Source of the DNA: Natronosporangium hydrolyticum
Lineage (GTDB): Bacteria > Actinomycetota > Actinomycetes > Mycobacteriales > Micromonosporaceae
Assembly: GCF_016925615.1 (NCBI RefSeq)
Contig: NZ_CP070499.1
Coordinates: forward strand, 2,790,001 to 2,854,000
Direction of reading: 5' to 3'
DNA length: 64,000 nt
Under the pieces are notes generated by a model, which did not search any database, was not told the DNA's origin, and worked only from the letters and a program-made list of their open reading frames with translations. Below, piece by piece: positions 10,177 through 18,579 of this stretch (positions are counted from its first letter, which is position 1; every line of letters starts with the position of its first letter). The translations under genes and the position numbers were made by a program.

Positions 10177-11190
10177 ATGTTCTTCGAACGGGTAGTGCGG
10201 CCCATGCTGTTCCGGATCGGTGACGGTGATCCGGAGGCCGCCCATGACTGGACTCTGCGTCGACTGGCCGGGCTGGGCCGGCGGCCGGCGCTGCTGAGTC
10301 TGCTGCGTGCGCGCTACCGGGTGACCGCGCCAGCGACGGTCTTCGGTGTGACCTTCCCCAACCGGGTCGGCCTCGCCGCCGGCCTGGATAAGGACGGTGC
10401 GGCGTTGCCGGCCTGGCCCGCGCTGGGCTTCGGGTTTGTCGAGGTGGGCACGGTCACCGGCCGGCCGCAGCCCGGCAACGACCGGCCCCGGCTGTTCCGG
10501 TTGCCGGCGAGCGGAGCTCTGCTCAACCGGATGGGCTTCAACAACCGGGGCGCGGCCGCGCTCGCCGACCGGCTGGCGCGACCGGCGGCGCGCCCCGGGG
10601 TTCCGCTGGGGATCTCGCTCGGCAAGTCCAAAGTGACCCCGCTCAGCCACGCCGTCGAGGACTACGTCGCGGCGTACCAGCAGCTGCGCGACTACGGCGA
10701 CTACTTCGCGATAAACGTCTCCTCGCCGAACACCCCGGGCCTACGTACGCTGCAGGATCGGGGGTATGTTGCCGAGCTGCTCGCCGCGCTGGTGGGGGAG
10801 AAGCCGGTGTTGGTAAAGATCGCCCCGGACCTCACCGACCAGGCCATCGGTGAGCTGCTGGCGGTCTGCCTGGAGCGGGGAGCCGCCGGGGTGATCGCCA
10901 CCAACACCACCCTGGAGCGCGGCGGGCTGGACCCGGCCGACCAGGGCCGTGCCGGCGAAGCCGGTGGTCTCTCCGGGGCGCCGTTGGCGGCGCGGGCCCG
11001 GGAAGTGGTCGGCTTCGTCCACCGGGAGACCGGTGGCGCGCTGCCGGTGATCGGCGTGGGCGGGGTGACCAGCCCCGACGACGCTGCCCGGCTGCGCGAC
11101 GCGGGAGCTGATCTGATCCAGCTCTACACCGGTTTCATCTACCACGGCCCGGGGCTGGTGCGCGGCTGCGCCCGCCGGTTGGCGCCATGA
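10177..11190 (+). CDS. pyrD: Dihydroorotate dehydrogenase (quinone), class 2
   Basis: A 337-residue FMN enzyme oxidising dihydroorotate to orotate at the membrane with quinone. Motifs include [40 protein letters not shown] with the catalytic Ser, ATNTT and GVGGV. The N-terminal amphipathic segment of class 2 enzymes is present. ATG at 10177 with GAGGCG upstream is preferred over a GTG at 10159. It is separated from the main pyr operon by the lipoprotein gene on the other strand and overlaps bioA by ATGA. Confidence 0.96.
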   Translation: MFFERVVRPMLFRIGDGDPEAAHDWTLRRLAGLGRRPALLSLLRARYRVTAPATVFGVTFPNRVGLAAGLDKDGAALPAWPALGFGFVEVGTVTGRPQPGNDRPRLFRLPASGALLNRMGFNNRGAAALADRLARPAARPGVPLGISLGKSKVTPLSHAVEDYVAAYQQLRDYGDYFAINVSSPNTPGLRTLQDRGYVAELLAALVGEKPVLVKIAPDLTDQAIGELLAVCLERGAAGVIATNTTLERGGLDPADQGRAGEAGGLSGAPLAARAREVVGFVHRETGGALPVIGVGGVTSPDDAARLRDAGADLIQLYTGFIYHGPGLVRGCARRLAP

Positions 11191-12542
11191 CCACGCCACC
11201 GGCGGCCGGGCAGCCGCCACCGGCGGAGCCGCCGGTCACTCCGGAACAGCTGCTGGCGTGGGATCGCGGCCACGTCTGGCATCCCTACGCGTCGATGCCT
11301 GGCGCCTCGACGCCGTACCTGGTCACCGGGGCGGAGGGAGTGCGGCTGCGGTTGGCCGACGGGCGGGAGCTGATCGACGGGATGTCGAGCTGGTGGTCGG
11401 CGATCCACGGTTACCGGCACCCGGTGCTGGACGAGGCGGTGCGGTCCCAGCTGTCGTCGATGAGCCACGTGATGTTCGGCGGGCTCACCCATGAACCGGC
11501 GGTACGGCTCGCGCGTTCGTTGGTGGAGCTGACTCCGGACGGGTTGGAGCACGTCTTCCTCGCCGACTCCGGATCGGTCAGCGTCGAGGTGGCGGTGAAG
11601 ATGTGCCTGCAATACCACCGCTCGCGAGGCGACGCGCGCCGGCGCCGGCTGCTGACCTGGCGGGGCGGGTACCACGGCGACACCTTCCACCCGATGTCGG
11701 TCTGTGACCCGGAGGGCGGGATGCACGCGCTGTGGCGCGGGGTGCTACCGGAACAGATCTTCGTGCCCACCCCGCCGGCGGGCTTCGACACGCCACCTGA
11801 CCCGGGATATCTGGCGGTGCTGGCCGAGGCGATCGCCCGCCACGCCGACGAGCTGGCGGCGGTCATCGTCGAACCGGTGGTGCAGGGCGCTGGCGGCATG
11901 CGGTTCCACCACCCGGGGTATCTGACCGCACTGCGGGAGCTGACCCGGCAGTACGGCGTGTTGTTGGTCTTCGATGAGATCGCCACTGGGTTCGGCCGTA
12001 CCGGGGAGCTGTTCGCCGCCGACCACGCCGGGATCACCCCGGATGTGATGTGTGTCGGTAAGGCCCTCACCGGTGGCTACCTGACCTCGGCGGCGGCGCT
12101 GTGCACCGGGGAGGTGGCGGCCGGGATCAGCGCCGGCGAGGTGCCGGTGCTGGCGCACGGCCCGACCTTCATGGGCAACCCGCTGGCCTGCGCGGTGGCG
12201 AACGCGTCGATCGGGCTGCTCCGGGATGGGCAGTGGCGCGCCGACGTGGCCCGGATCGAGGCCGGCCTGGCCGCGGGCCTGGCGCCGCTGCGGCAGCGGC
12301 CGGGGGTGGCCGATGTCCGGGTGCTCGGAGCGATCGGGGTGGTGCAGTTGACCAGCCAGGTAGACCTCGCCGAGGCGACCGCGGTCGCGGTCGACAACGG
12401 AGTCTGGCTGCGGCCGTTCCGGGATCTGCTCTACACCATGCCGCCGTACCTCAGCACCGACGACGAGGTGGCCGCGATCTGTGCGGCGATCTCGGCCGCC
12501 GCGGAGCGGGTCACGGGGGGTGATGCGGACCCAGAGTGCTAG
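11187..12542 (+). CDS. bioA: Adenosylmethionine-8-amino-7-oxononanoate aminotransferase
   Basis: A 451-residue class III PLP aminotransferase making 7,8-diaminopelargonate in biotin synthesis, with SAM as amino donor. Signature features: HVWHPYASM near the start, [11 protein letters not shown], the [11 protein letters not shown] loop carrying the PLP Asp, and the Schiff-base Lys in [10 protein letters not shown]. Conserved [11 protein letters not shown] is also present. It overlaps pyrD by four bases (ATGA), although the two pathways are unrelated. No other bio genes are seen in the window. Confidence 0.95.
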   Translation: MTTPPAAGQPPPAEPPVTPEQLLAWDRGHVWHPYASMPGASTPYLVTGAEGVRLRLADGRELIDGMSSWWSAIHGYRHPVLDEAVRSQLSSMSHVMFGGLTHEPAVRLARSLVELTPDGLEHVFLADSGSVSVEVAVKMCLQYHRSRGDARRRRLLTWRGGYHGDTFHPMSVCDPEGGMHALWRGVLPEQIFVPTPPAGFDTPPDPGYLAVLAEAIARHADELAAVIVEPVVQGAGGMRFHHPGYLTALRELTRQYGVLLVFDEIATGFGRTGELFAADHAGITPDVMCVGKALTGGYLTSAAALCTGEVAAGISAGEVPVLAHGPTFMGNPLACAVANASIGLLRDGQWRADVARIEAGLAAGLAPLRQRPGVADVRVLGAIGVVQLTSQVDLAEATAVAVDNGVWLRPFRDLLYTMPPYLSTDDEVAAICAAISAAAERVTGGDADPEC

Positions 12543-12615
12543 ACTCCTCAGCTCAGGGCGGACACGTCGGGGCAAGCCATGTTGACGGTGCGTTTCGGGC
12601 TGAAGCGCAGCGATC

Positions 12616-12635
12616 ACCGGCCCTTGGTGGCCGGT
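12616..12635. terminator. Short hairpin between bioA and the kinase-like gene
   Basis: ACCGGCC and GGCCGGT form a 7-bp stem around a 6-base loop. No T-run follows. It could end the pyrD-bioA transcript or be a leader hairpin of the next gene. Confidence 0.3.
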
Positions 12636-12655
12636 CGGGGACAGTGCGGAGTGAG

Positions 12656-13612
12656 ATGGCTGAGCGTCAGTCGATCGTCGTCAACGGCGATCTGGGCAGC
12701 GGAAAGACCACCGTTACGCTGAAGCTCTCGGAGCGACTCGACATCCGACGGATCAGCGTGGGTGACCTGTACCGGGAGATGGCCCGTCGCCGGGGGATGA
12801 CCACACTGCAGCTCAATCGTCACGCCGAGTTGGACGATGCGGTGGACGCCTATGTGGACAGTCTGCAGGGGGAGATCGCCCAGTCCGGCGAGCAGCTCGT
12901 GGTCGACAGCCGGTTGGCGTGGTTCTTCTTCACCGACGCCCTCAAGGTGCACCTGATCACCGATCCGACCGTCGCCGCCGAGCGGGTGCTCGGGCGCCCC
13001 TCCAGCGAGGTGGAGTCCTACGCGACGCTGGTCGAGGCGCGGCAACGGCTGCGGGAGCGGAGCGAGAGCGAACGCGCGCGGTTCCTGGTTACCTACGGGG
13101 CCGACAAGTGCCGGCTCCGCAACTACAACCTGGTCTGCGACAGCACCCGGGCCACCCCGGACGAGATCGTGGACCAGATCGCGGCGGCCTTCCACGGCAC
13201 CCTGGCCCCGCAGACCGTGCGCTCGGCGCCGCCGCTGCTGTTGATCGACCCCCGCCGGATCTACCCCACACAGGAGAGCCAGGCGCTGCGTGATGAGGAT
13301 CCCGAGTTCGTGGCGGCGATCGGCCGGGCGGGTCCGGGGGCGCTGGCGCCGTTGCGGCTGGGCTTCGCCGACAACCAGTTCTTCGCCGTCGACGGGCACC
13401 GCCGGTTGAGCGCGGCGCTGCGTAACGACTTCTCGTTCGTCCCGGCCAGCCTGGCCGCGGAGGGCGACGAGCCGGTGGTGGGCGGCCTGTCCGCCAAGGC
13501 CTACCTGGAGTCCGAGGTCGGGCCGAGCATCGTCTACGACTGGGCCGAGCTGCACGGGTTGGAGCTCCCGCTGCCGGAGCATCTCCGGCAGGAGAGCCCG
13601 GTAGGCGACTAG
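12656..13612 (+). CDS. P-loop (d)CMP-kinase-like protein with a ParB-like tail
   Basis: A 318-residue protein with two parts. Residues 1 to about 185 resemble cytidylate-kinase-type P-loop enzymes: Walker A GDLGSGKTT, an ISVGDLYREMA segment, and arginines in a lid-like region. Residues about 200-318 are not kinase: they hold a DPRRIYPTQ start and an FFAVDGHRRLSAAL motif reminiscent of ParB/sulfiredoxin-fold domains (which carry DGHRR). ATG at 12656 is taken since the kinase fold starts right there (MAERQSIVVNGD). Function unknown; perhaps phosphorylates a nucleotide or small molecule. Domain assignment of the tail is tentative. Confidence 0.65.
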   Translation: MAERQSIVVNGDLGSGKTTVTLKLSERLDIRRISVGDLYREMARRRGMTTLQLNRHAELDDAVDAYVDSLQGEIAQSGEQLVVDSRLAWFFFTDALKVHLITDPTVAAERVLGRPSSEVESYATLVEARQRLRERSESERARFLVTYGADKCRLRNYNLVCDSTRATPDEIVDQIAAAFHGTLAPQTVRSAPPLLLIDPRRIYPTQESQALRDEDPEFVAAIGRAGPGALAPLRLGFADNQFFAVDGHRRLSAALRNDFSFVPASLAAEGDEPVVGGLSAKAYLESEVGPSIVYDWAELHGLELPLPEHLRQESPVGD

Positions 13613-13734
13613 CCTCACCCCCGTTCCCCTTACGCCTCCCCCCATTCCCCTTAATCCGGGCGCCCGGAGTCTGGCCAGGCTCGGCCCGTAGCGTGGCGAG
13701 CGAGTAGGTCACGTCAGCCAGGGAAGGTTAGTCA

Positions 13735-14580
13735 GTGGAGAGTTTCGGAGCGCGGCTGCGGGCCGCGGTGGCCAGTCGGGGACCGTTGTGCGTCGGTATC
13801 GATCCGCATGCCGAGCTGCTGGCGCGGTGGGGGCTCACAGACGACGCAGATGGCCTCGCCGAGTTCAGCCGAACGGTCACCGAGGCCCTGGCCGATCGGG
13901 TGGCAATCTTTAAACCTCAGTCTGCTTTCTTCGAGCGGTTCGGGTCGCGTGGCATCGCCGTTTTGGAGACAACTATTCGCCGGCTCCGGCGGGCTGGCGC
14001 GTTGGTTCTGCTCGATGCGAAGCGGGCCGATATCGGCTCGACGACCGCCGGCTACGCCGCGGCGTACCTCGATCCGGCGAGCCCGCTGAGCGTCGACGCG
14101 ATCACCGCCAATCCCTATCTGGGCGTCGGCGCGTTGCGGCCGATGATGGAGCGCGCTCGCGCGCACGGTGGCGGGGTCTTCGTGTTGGCGATGACGAGCA
14201 ACCCGGAGGCGGCGGCTATTCAACAGGCCACCACCGCCGACGGGCGCTCCGTGGCGCAGCTCGTCGTAGACGAGATTTCCCAGCTCAACGAGGGTGTAGC
14301 AGCGGGCAGCTTCGGTGTGGTGGTGGGCGCGACGGTCGGCGAGAGCGCCCCGGATCTCAGCCGGCTGCAGGGCCCGATCCTGGCCCCTGGGATCGGCGCG
14401 CAGGGCGCCACCGCCGCAGATCTCCGGGCGGTCTTCGGGGCGCAGTTGCCCGCAGTGTTGCCGTCGACCTCCCGGGAGGTGCTCTCGGCGGGGCCGGACC
14501 CCACAGCGCTGCAGGAGGCGGCGGCGCGTAGTCTCGCTGCCTGCCGGCGGGTGCTCAACGGGGGCGATCAGCCCTCCTGA
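13735..14580 (+). CDS. pyrF: Orotidine-5'-phosphate decarboxylase, type 2
   Basis: A 281-residue enzyme that decarboxylates OMP to UMP, the last step of the pathway started by carA-pyrD. It belongs to the longer type 2 form usual in actinobacteria and myxobacteria: VGIDPH near the start, FKPQSAFFERFG, the catalytic LLDAKRADIGSTT array and APGIGAQGA for phosphate binding. GTG at 13735 follows GGGAAGG. The 120 bp upstream contains two copies of a C-rich TTCCCCTTA box of unknown meaning (13621-13653). It is transcribed apart from the main pyr operon. Confidence 0.95.
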   Translation: MESFGARLRAAVASRGPLCVGIDPHAELLARWGLTDDADGLAEFSRTVTEALADRVAIFKPQSAFFERFGSRGIAVLETTIRRLRRAGALVLLDAKRADIGSTTAGYAAAYLDPASPLSVDAITANPYLGVGALRPMMERARAHGGGVFVLAMTSNPEAAAIQQATTADGRSVAQLVVDEISQLNEGVAAGSFGVVVGATVGESAPDLSRLQGPILAPGIGAQGATAADLRAVFGAQLPAVLPSTSREVLSAGPDPTALQEAAARSLAACRRVLNGGDQPS

Positions 14581-14599
14581 CCCCAAAAGGTGTGATCTC

Positions 14600-14635
14600 C
14601 GGCACGCGTCTGGGCCGGGTGATCATGGCGTGCCG
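14600..14635. terminator. Hairpin after pyrF
   Basis: CGGCACGC (14600-14607) pairs with GCGTGCCG (14628-14635). A GATCATGG sequence sits in the loop, echoing the repeat ends seen elsewhere. There is no T-run. It lies 20 bp beyond the pyrF stop codon. Confidence 0.5.
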
Positions 14636-14759
14636 ATGTTGCTGAATCGGGCGCAGCCAGCTAGTTTCCCCAGCGCTGGACGGATGCACCGGGAGTAGCC
14701 GGCTGCATCAGAAGTTACGACCACGCGCCGGCAGGCGCGATGAGTTTCGAGGAGAACTG

Positions 14760-15074
14760 GTGCCCCTCCCATCACTGAGCCCCGAGCAACGAGCGGCTGC
14801 CCTGCAGAAGGCAGCCGAGGTTCGCAAGGCCCGGGCCGACCTGAAGGAACAGCTCAAGAACGGCCAGGTAACCCTCGCTGAGCTGTTGGATCGAGCCGAG
14901 AGCGACGACGTGATCGGCAAGCTGAAGGTGGTCACGGTGCTGCAGGCCCTGCCGGGGATCGGCAAGGTCAAGGCGACCCAGACCATGGAGAAGCTCAAGA
15001 TCGCCGATAGTCGGCGGCTGCGGGGTCTCGGCGAACAGCAGCGGAAGGCGCTGCTGAACGAGTTCGCCGCATAA
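14760..15074 (+). CDS. mihF: Integration host factor, actinobacterial type (mIHF)
   Basis: A 104-residue nucleoid-associated protein, essential in mycobacteria and important for differentiation in Streptomyces. It is unrelated to the alpha/beta IHF fold. The long N-terminal helix (SPEQRAAALQKAAEVRKARADL) and the helix-two-turn-helix DNA-binding part (LQALPGIGKVKATQTMEKL) are typical. GTG at 14760 follows GAGGAGA. Position just ahead of a guanylate kinase-like gene and rpoZ is the conserved actinobacterial order. Confidence 0.94.
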   Translation: MPLPSLSPEQRAAALQKAAEVRKARADLKEQLKNGQVTLAELLDRAESDDVIGKLKVVTVLQALPGIGKVKATQTMEKLKIADSRRLRGLGEQQRKALLNEFAA

Positions 15075-15104
15075 CGGCCGACCTGGCTGGGTAGTAACCA
15101 GCGG

Positions 15105-15614
15105 GTGGAGACACCCGTGACCGGCGCGGCGCGCCCGGCGGCTCGGCTCCTGATCGTCTCCGGCCCCAGCGGGGCCGGTCGGCGGCGGGTGATCGAGCTA
15201 GCCCGGGCGCGCTCGCCGGATTTTTGGTCGCCGGTGCCGCTGACGACGCGGCCCCGGCGGCTGGCCGAGGTCGACGGTCGCGAGTACACCTTCGTGGGCC
15301 GGAGCGATTTCGATCACCGGCTCGCCGCCGGTGAACTGATCGAGTGGGCGGAGCTCGGTGGGCACCGGTACGGCGTACCGCGGGCCCCGATCGAGGAGGC
15401 GCTGCGACAGGGGCGGCCGGTGCTGTTGAGCACCGATCTGGTCGGCGCCGGTCAGATCCGGCGGACGATGCCGGGTGCGGTGTTGGTCTATCTGACCCCG
15501 CCGCATCGGAGCGATTCGGTCCCGGCTGAGTTTGACGTCACAATTGTCACCGACACGGTGGTCCGGGCCGCTGACAAACTGGTATCGTTACTCGGCTCAC
15601 CCGCCTTCTTGTGA
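15105..15614 (+). CDS. Guanylate kinase-like protein with degenerate P-loop
   Basis: A 169-residue protein in the exact place of gmk (mihF-gmk-rpoZ). It keeps guanylate kinase features: TTRPRR, EVDGREYTFV, ELIEWAELGGHRYGVP, and a C-terminal DTVVRAADKLVSLL. The ATP-binding loop, however, reads GPSGAGRRR (residues 20-28), so the Walker Lys and the following Ser/Thr are replaced by Arg. Length is also about 20 residues below usual, with a compressed lid region. If this is the only Gmk the loss is hard to reconcile with activity. GTG start at 15105 by position; GTG 15117 is also possible. Confidence 0.75.
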   Translation: METPVTGAARPAARLLIVSGPSGAGRRRVIELARARSPDFWSPVPLTTRPRRLAEVDGREYTFVGRSDFDHRLAAGELIEWAELGGHRYGVPRAPIEEALRQGRPVLLSTDLVGAGQIRRTMPGAVLVYLTPPHRSDSVPAEFDVTIVTDTVVRAADKLVSLLGSPAFL

Positions 15615-15672
15615 TCTCGGGTGTCTATCGCACATCATCATCATTTCCTAGTAGCACACCAAGGATTGAGTC

Positions 15673-15936
15673 GTGGCCGGAACCGTTGCCCAACCTGAGG
15701 GCATCACCAACCCGCCGATCGACGAGCTGCTGGAGCGCACCTCCTCCAAGTACTCGCTAGTCATCTTCGCCGCCAAGCGGGCGCGCCAGATCAACGCGTA
15801 CTACAGCCAGCTCGGTGAGGGCCTGCTGGAGTATGTGGGCCCGCTGGTCGAGACCACCCCGCAGGAGAAGCCGCTCTCGATCGCCATGCGAGAGATCAAC
15901 TCTGGGCTGCTCGCTGCCGAATCAACCGAGGCTTAG
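15673..15936 (+). CDS. rpoZ: RNA polymerase omega subunit
   Basis: An 87-residue subunit that aids assembly of RNA polymerase around beta-prime. The family core is clear: [32 protein letters not shown], and the C-terminal [13 protein letters not shown] start at 15673. It follows the guanylate kinase-like gene and sits 9 bp ahead of coaBC, the standard actinobacterial neighbourhood. Confidence 0.96.
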   Translation: MAGTVAQPEGITNPPIDELLERTSSKYSLVIFAAKRARQINAYYSQLGEGLLEYVGPLVETTPQEKPLSIAMREINSGLLAAESTEA

Positions 15937-15945
15937 CGTCGCGCC

Positions 15946-17175
15946 GTGGCCGAGGTGGTGCTCGGGGTTGCGGGCGGGATCGCCGCATACAAGTCCTGCG
16001 AGCTGCTGAGGCTGTTCACCGAGGCGGGACACCAGGTGCAGGTGGTGCCCACCGAGGCCGCGTTGCGATTCGTGGGCGCCCCGACCTGGGAGGCCCTGTC
16101 GGGTCGGCCGGTGGCCGATGACGTCTGGAGCCGGGCTTACGAGGTTCCGCACGTGCGCATCGGCCGCCGGGCCGAGCTGGTGGTGGTGGCGCCGGCCACC
16201 GCCGACCTGCTCGCCAAGGCGGCCACCGGGCTCGCCGACGACCTGTTGACCAACACGCTGCTCACCGCCGCGGCTCCGGTGCTCTACGCACCGGCTATGC
16301 ACACCGAGATGTGGGAACACCCGGCGACCGTCGCGAACGTGGCGACGCTGCGCTCCCGCGGCGCGGTGGTGGTGGAGCCCGCGGTGGGCCGGTTGACGGG
16401 AGCCGACACCGGCAAGGGGCGGCTGCCCGAGCCCGAGACGCTGTTCGCGCTCGCGGAGCGGCTGCTCCACCGGGGCAGCTCCGAGCCGGATCTGGCCGGC
16501 CGGCGGGTGGTGGTCACCGCTGGTGGGACCCGGGAGCCGCTCGACCCGGTCCGGTTTCTCGGGAATCGCTCCTCGGGCAAACAGGGTCTGGCGTTCGCGC
16601 GAACGGCGGCGGCGCGGGGTGCTCGGGTGCGGTTGATCGCCGCGAACGTCGAGGCACCGGCGCCAGCCGGGGTTGACCTGGTGACGGTGGTCACCACCGC
16701 CCAGCTGCGGGAGGCGACGCTCGAAGCGTCGGCCGACGCCGACGCGGTGGTGATGGCGGCCGCGCCGTGCGACTTCACCCCGGCCCAGTACACCGACCAG
16801 AAGCTCGCCAAGCAGCATCTCGACGACGGCGTGGCCGGGTTGACGCTGTCGCTGGTGGCGACCCCGGACATCGCCGCGGAGCTGGGCGCGGGTAAGTCCG
16901 CCGGCACCGTCCTGGTCACCTTCGCCGCGGAGACGGTCGGTGGCGCGGAGGCGGAGGTCAATGCGCGCGCCAAGTTGGCCCGTAAGGGCGCGGATCTGAT
17001 CGTGCTCAACCAGGTGGGCGGGGCTGCCGGGCGCCCGGAGGTTTTCGGCTCGGATCGCAACGCTGCCACGGTCTTCGGCCTCGACGGAACCGCTACCGTC
17101 CTTTCTGAACAATCAAAGGACGAATTAGCGGATGCGGTGTGGGACCTGGTCAAACCACGCCTTAAGCCAACGTAG
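15946..17175 (+). CDS. coaBC: Bifunctional phosphopantothenoylcysteine decarboxylase / synthetase
   Basis: A 409-residue fused enzyme making 4'-phosphopantetheine for coenzyme A. The N-terminal flavoprotein CoaC domain (1 to about 180) opens with VLGVAGGIAAYKS and holds PAMHTEMW and the catalytic-site region around DLLTN. The C-terminal CoaB domain (about 185-409) has VVVTAGGTREPLDPVR, NRSSGKQG, AAPCDF and the KKP-like lysine segment replaced by TDQKLAKQ. GTG start at 15946. It is followed by metK after about 95 bp. Confidence 0.95.
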   Translation: MAEVVLGVAGGIAAYKSCELLRLFTEAGHQVQVVPTEAALRFVGAPTWEALSGRPVADDVWSRAYEVPHVRIGRRAELVVVAPATADLLAKAATGLADDLLTNTLLTAAAPVLYAPAMHTEMWEHPATVANVATLRSRGAVVVEPAVGRLTGADTGKGRLPEPETLFALAERLLHRGSSEPDLAGRRVVVTAGGTREPLDPVRFLGNRSSGKQGLAFARTAAARGARVRLIAANVEAPAPAGVDLVTVVTTAQLREATLEASADADAVVMAAAPCDFTPAQYTDQKLAKQHLDDGVAGLTLSLVATPDIAAELGAGKSAGTVLVTFAAETVGGAEAEVNARAKLARKGADLIVLNQVGGAAGRPEVFGSDRNAATVFGLDGTATVLSEQSKDELADAVWDLVKPRLKPT

Positions 17176-17270
17176 TATTGCATAGCGGGCCGGCTCGACC
17201 CCGTGCCATGGAAGCCTGCGCGACAACTCGATAGGCTTTCGCGAAAGTTGAGTCCCCGAAGCGAAGGAGC

Positions 17271-18470
17271 GTGCCCGTGACCCGTCGTCTGTTCACATCT
17301 GAGTCGGTAACCGAGGGCCACCCCGACAAGATCGCCGACCAGATCAGCGACGGCGTTCTCGACGCCCTGCTTACCCAGGACCCGCGCAGCCGGGTAGCCG
17401 TAGAGACGCTGATCACCACCGGCCAGGTACACGTGGCCGGCGAGGTCACCACTCAGGCGTACGCCGACGTCGCCGAGATTGTCCGAAACACCATCCTCAA
17501 CATTGGTTACGACTCATCCAAGAAGGGGTTCGATGGCGGCTCCTGTGGGGTGAGCGTGTCGATCGGCTCGCAGTCCCCCGACATCGCCCAGGGCGTGGAT
17601 CACGCGTTCGAGGAGCGGGTCGAGGGCGCGGGTGACGCGTTCGACGCCCAGGGCGCTGGCGACCAGGGCATGATGTTCGGGTTCGCCTGCAACGAGACGC
17701 CAGAGCTGATGCCGCTGCCGATCGCGTTGGCGCACCGGCTCTCCCAGCGGCTGTCCGCGGTCCGCAAGGACGGCACCGTGCCGTACCTGCGCCCCGACGG
17801 CAAGACCCAGGTCACCATCGAGTATGAGGGCCAGCGCCCGGTGCGGCTGGACACCGTCGTGGTCTCGTCGCAGCACGCCGCCGACATCTCGTTGGAGGAG
17901 CTGCTCACCCCGGACATCAAGGAGCACGTGATCGCTCCGGAGGTCGAAGGGCTGGCGCTGGACACCAGCAACTACCGGTTGCTGGTCAACCCGACCGGCC
18001 GGTTCGAGGTCGGCGGCCCGATGGGCGACGCTGGCCTTACCGGGCGGAAGATCATCGTCGACACCTACGGTGGGTACGCCCGCCACGGCGGCGGTGCCTT
18101 CTCCGGCAAGGACCCGTCGAAGGTCGACCGATCAGCAACCTATGCGGTGCGGTGGGTCGCCAAGAACGTGGTGGCAGCCGGGCTCGCCGAGCGGTGCGAG
18201 GTGCAGGTCGCGTACGCGATCGGCAAGGCGCAGCCGGTGAGCGTGCTGGTCGACACCTTCGGCACCGAGGCGATCGCGGTGGACCGGATCGAGAAGGCGG
18301 TCAACCAGGTCTTCGACCTGCGGCCAGCGGCCTTCATCCGGGAGCTGGATCTGCTGCGCCCGATCTACCAGCAGACCGCGGCGTACGGTCACTTCGGCCG
18401 GGAGCTGCCCGACTTCACCTGGGAGCGCACCAACAAGGTCGCTGACCTGAAGTCGGCCGCCGGGCTGTGA
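17271..18470 (+). CDS. metK: S-adenosylmethionine synthetase
   Basis: A 399-residue enzyme making SAM from methionine and ATP. Signatures [25 protein letters not shown] and [16 protein letters not shown] are all intact, and length is normal. GTG at 17271 after AAGGAG; a second GTG two codons on is an alternative. Its product feeds the many methyl transfer and radical SAM enzymes seen in this window. No SAM riboswitch motif was seen in the upstream 95 bp. Confidence 0.97.
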   Translation: MPVTRRLFTSESVTEGHPDKIADQISDGVLDALLTQDPRSRVAVETLITTGQVHVAGEVTTQAYADVAEIVRNTILNIGYDSSKKGFDGGSCGVSVSIGSQSPDIAQGVDHAFEERVEGAGDAFDAQGAGDQGMMFGFACNETPELMPLPIALAHRLSQRLSAVRKDGTVPYLRPDGKTQVTIEYEGQRPVRLDTVVVSSQHAADISLEELLTPDIKEHVIAPEVEGLALDTSNYRLLVNPTGRFEVGGPMGDAGLTGRKIIVDTYGGYARHGGGAFSGKDPSKVDRSATYAVRWVAKNVVAAGLAERCEVQVAYAIGKAQPVSVLVDTFGTEAIAVDRIEKAVNQVFDLRPAAFIRELDLLRPIYQQTAAYGHFGRELPDFTWERTNKVADLKSAAGL

Positions 18471-18493
18471 TGATCCCCGCCTCATGATCATGG

Positions 18494-18552
18494 CGAGGTC
18501 GGGGGCGTGGTCGGTGCCGGGTGCTCCGGTGCCGACCGTGCCCCCGACCTCG
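18494..18552. terminator. Long hairpin between metK and priA
   Basis: A 13-bp perfect stem, CGAGGTCGGGGGC against GCCCCCGACCTCG, encloses a second stem GGTCGG/CCGACC. It is flanked outside by ATGATCATGG and GTGATCA, again the GATCA flavour of the local repeats. No T-run is seen. It is likely the metK terminator, and it ends 27 bp before the priA start. Confidence 0.6.
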
Positions 18553-18579
18553 TTGTGATCAAGGGAGCAGGGACCGCGC

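Noticed and set aside
13621-13653. Two C-rich TTCCCCTTA boxes upstream of pyrF as a regulatory site
   Set aside because: Only two short copies, no known factor with this site; noted in the pyrF entry but not called.
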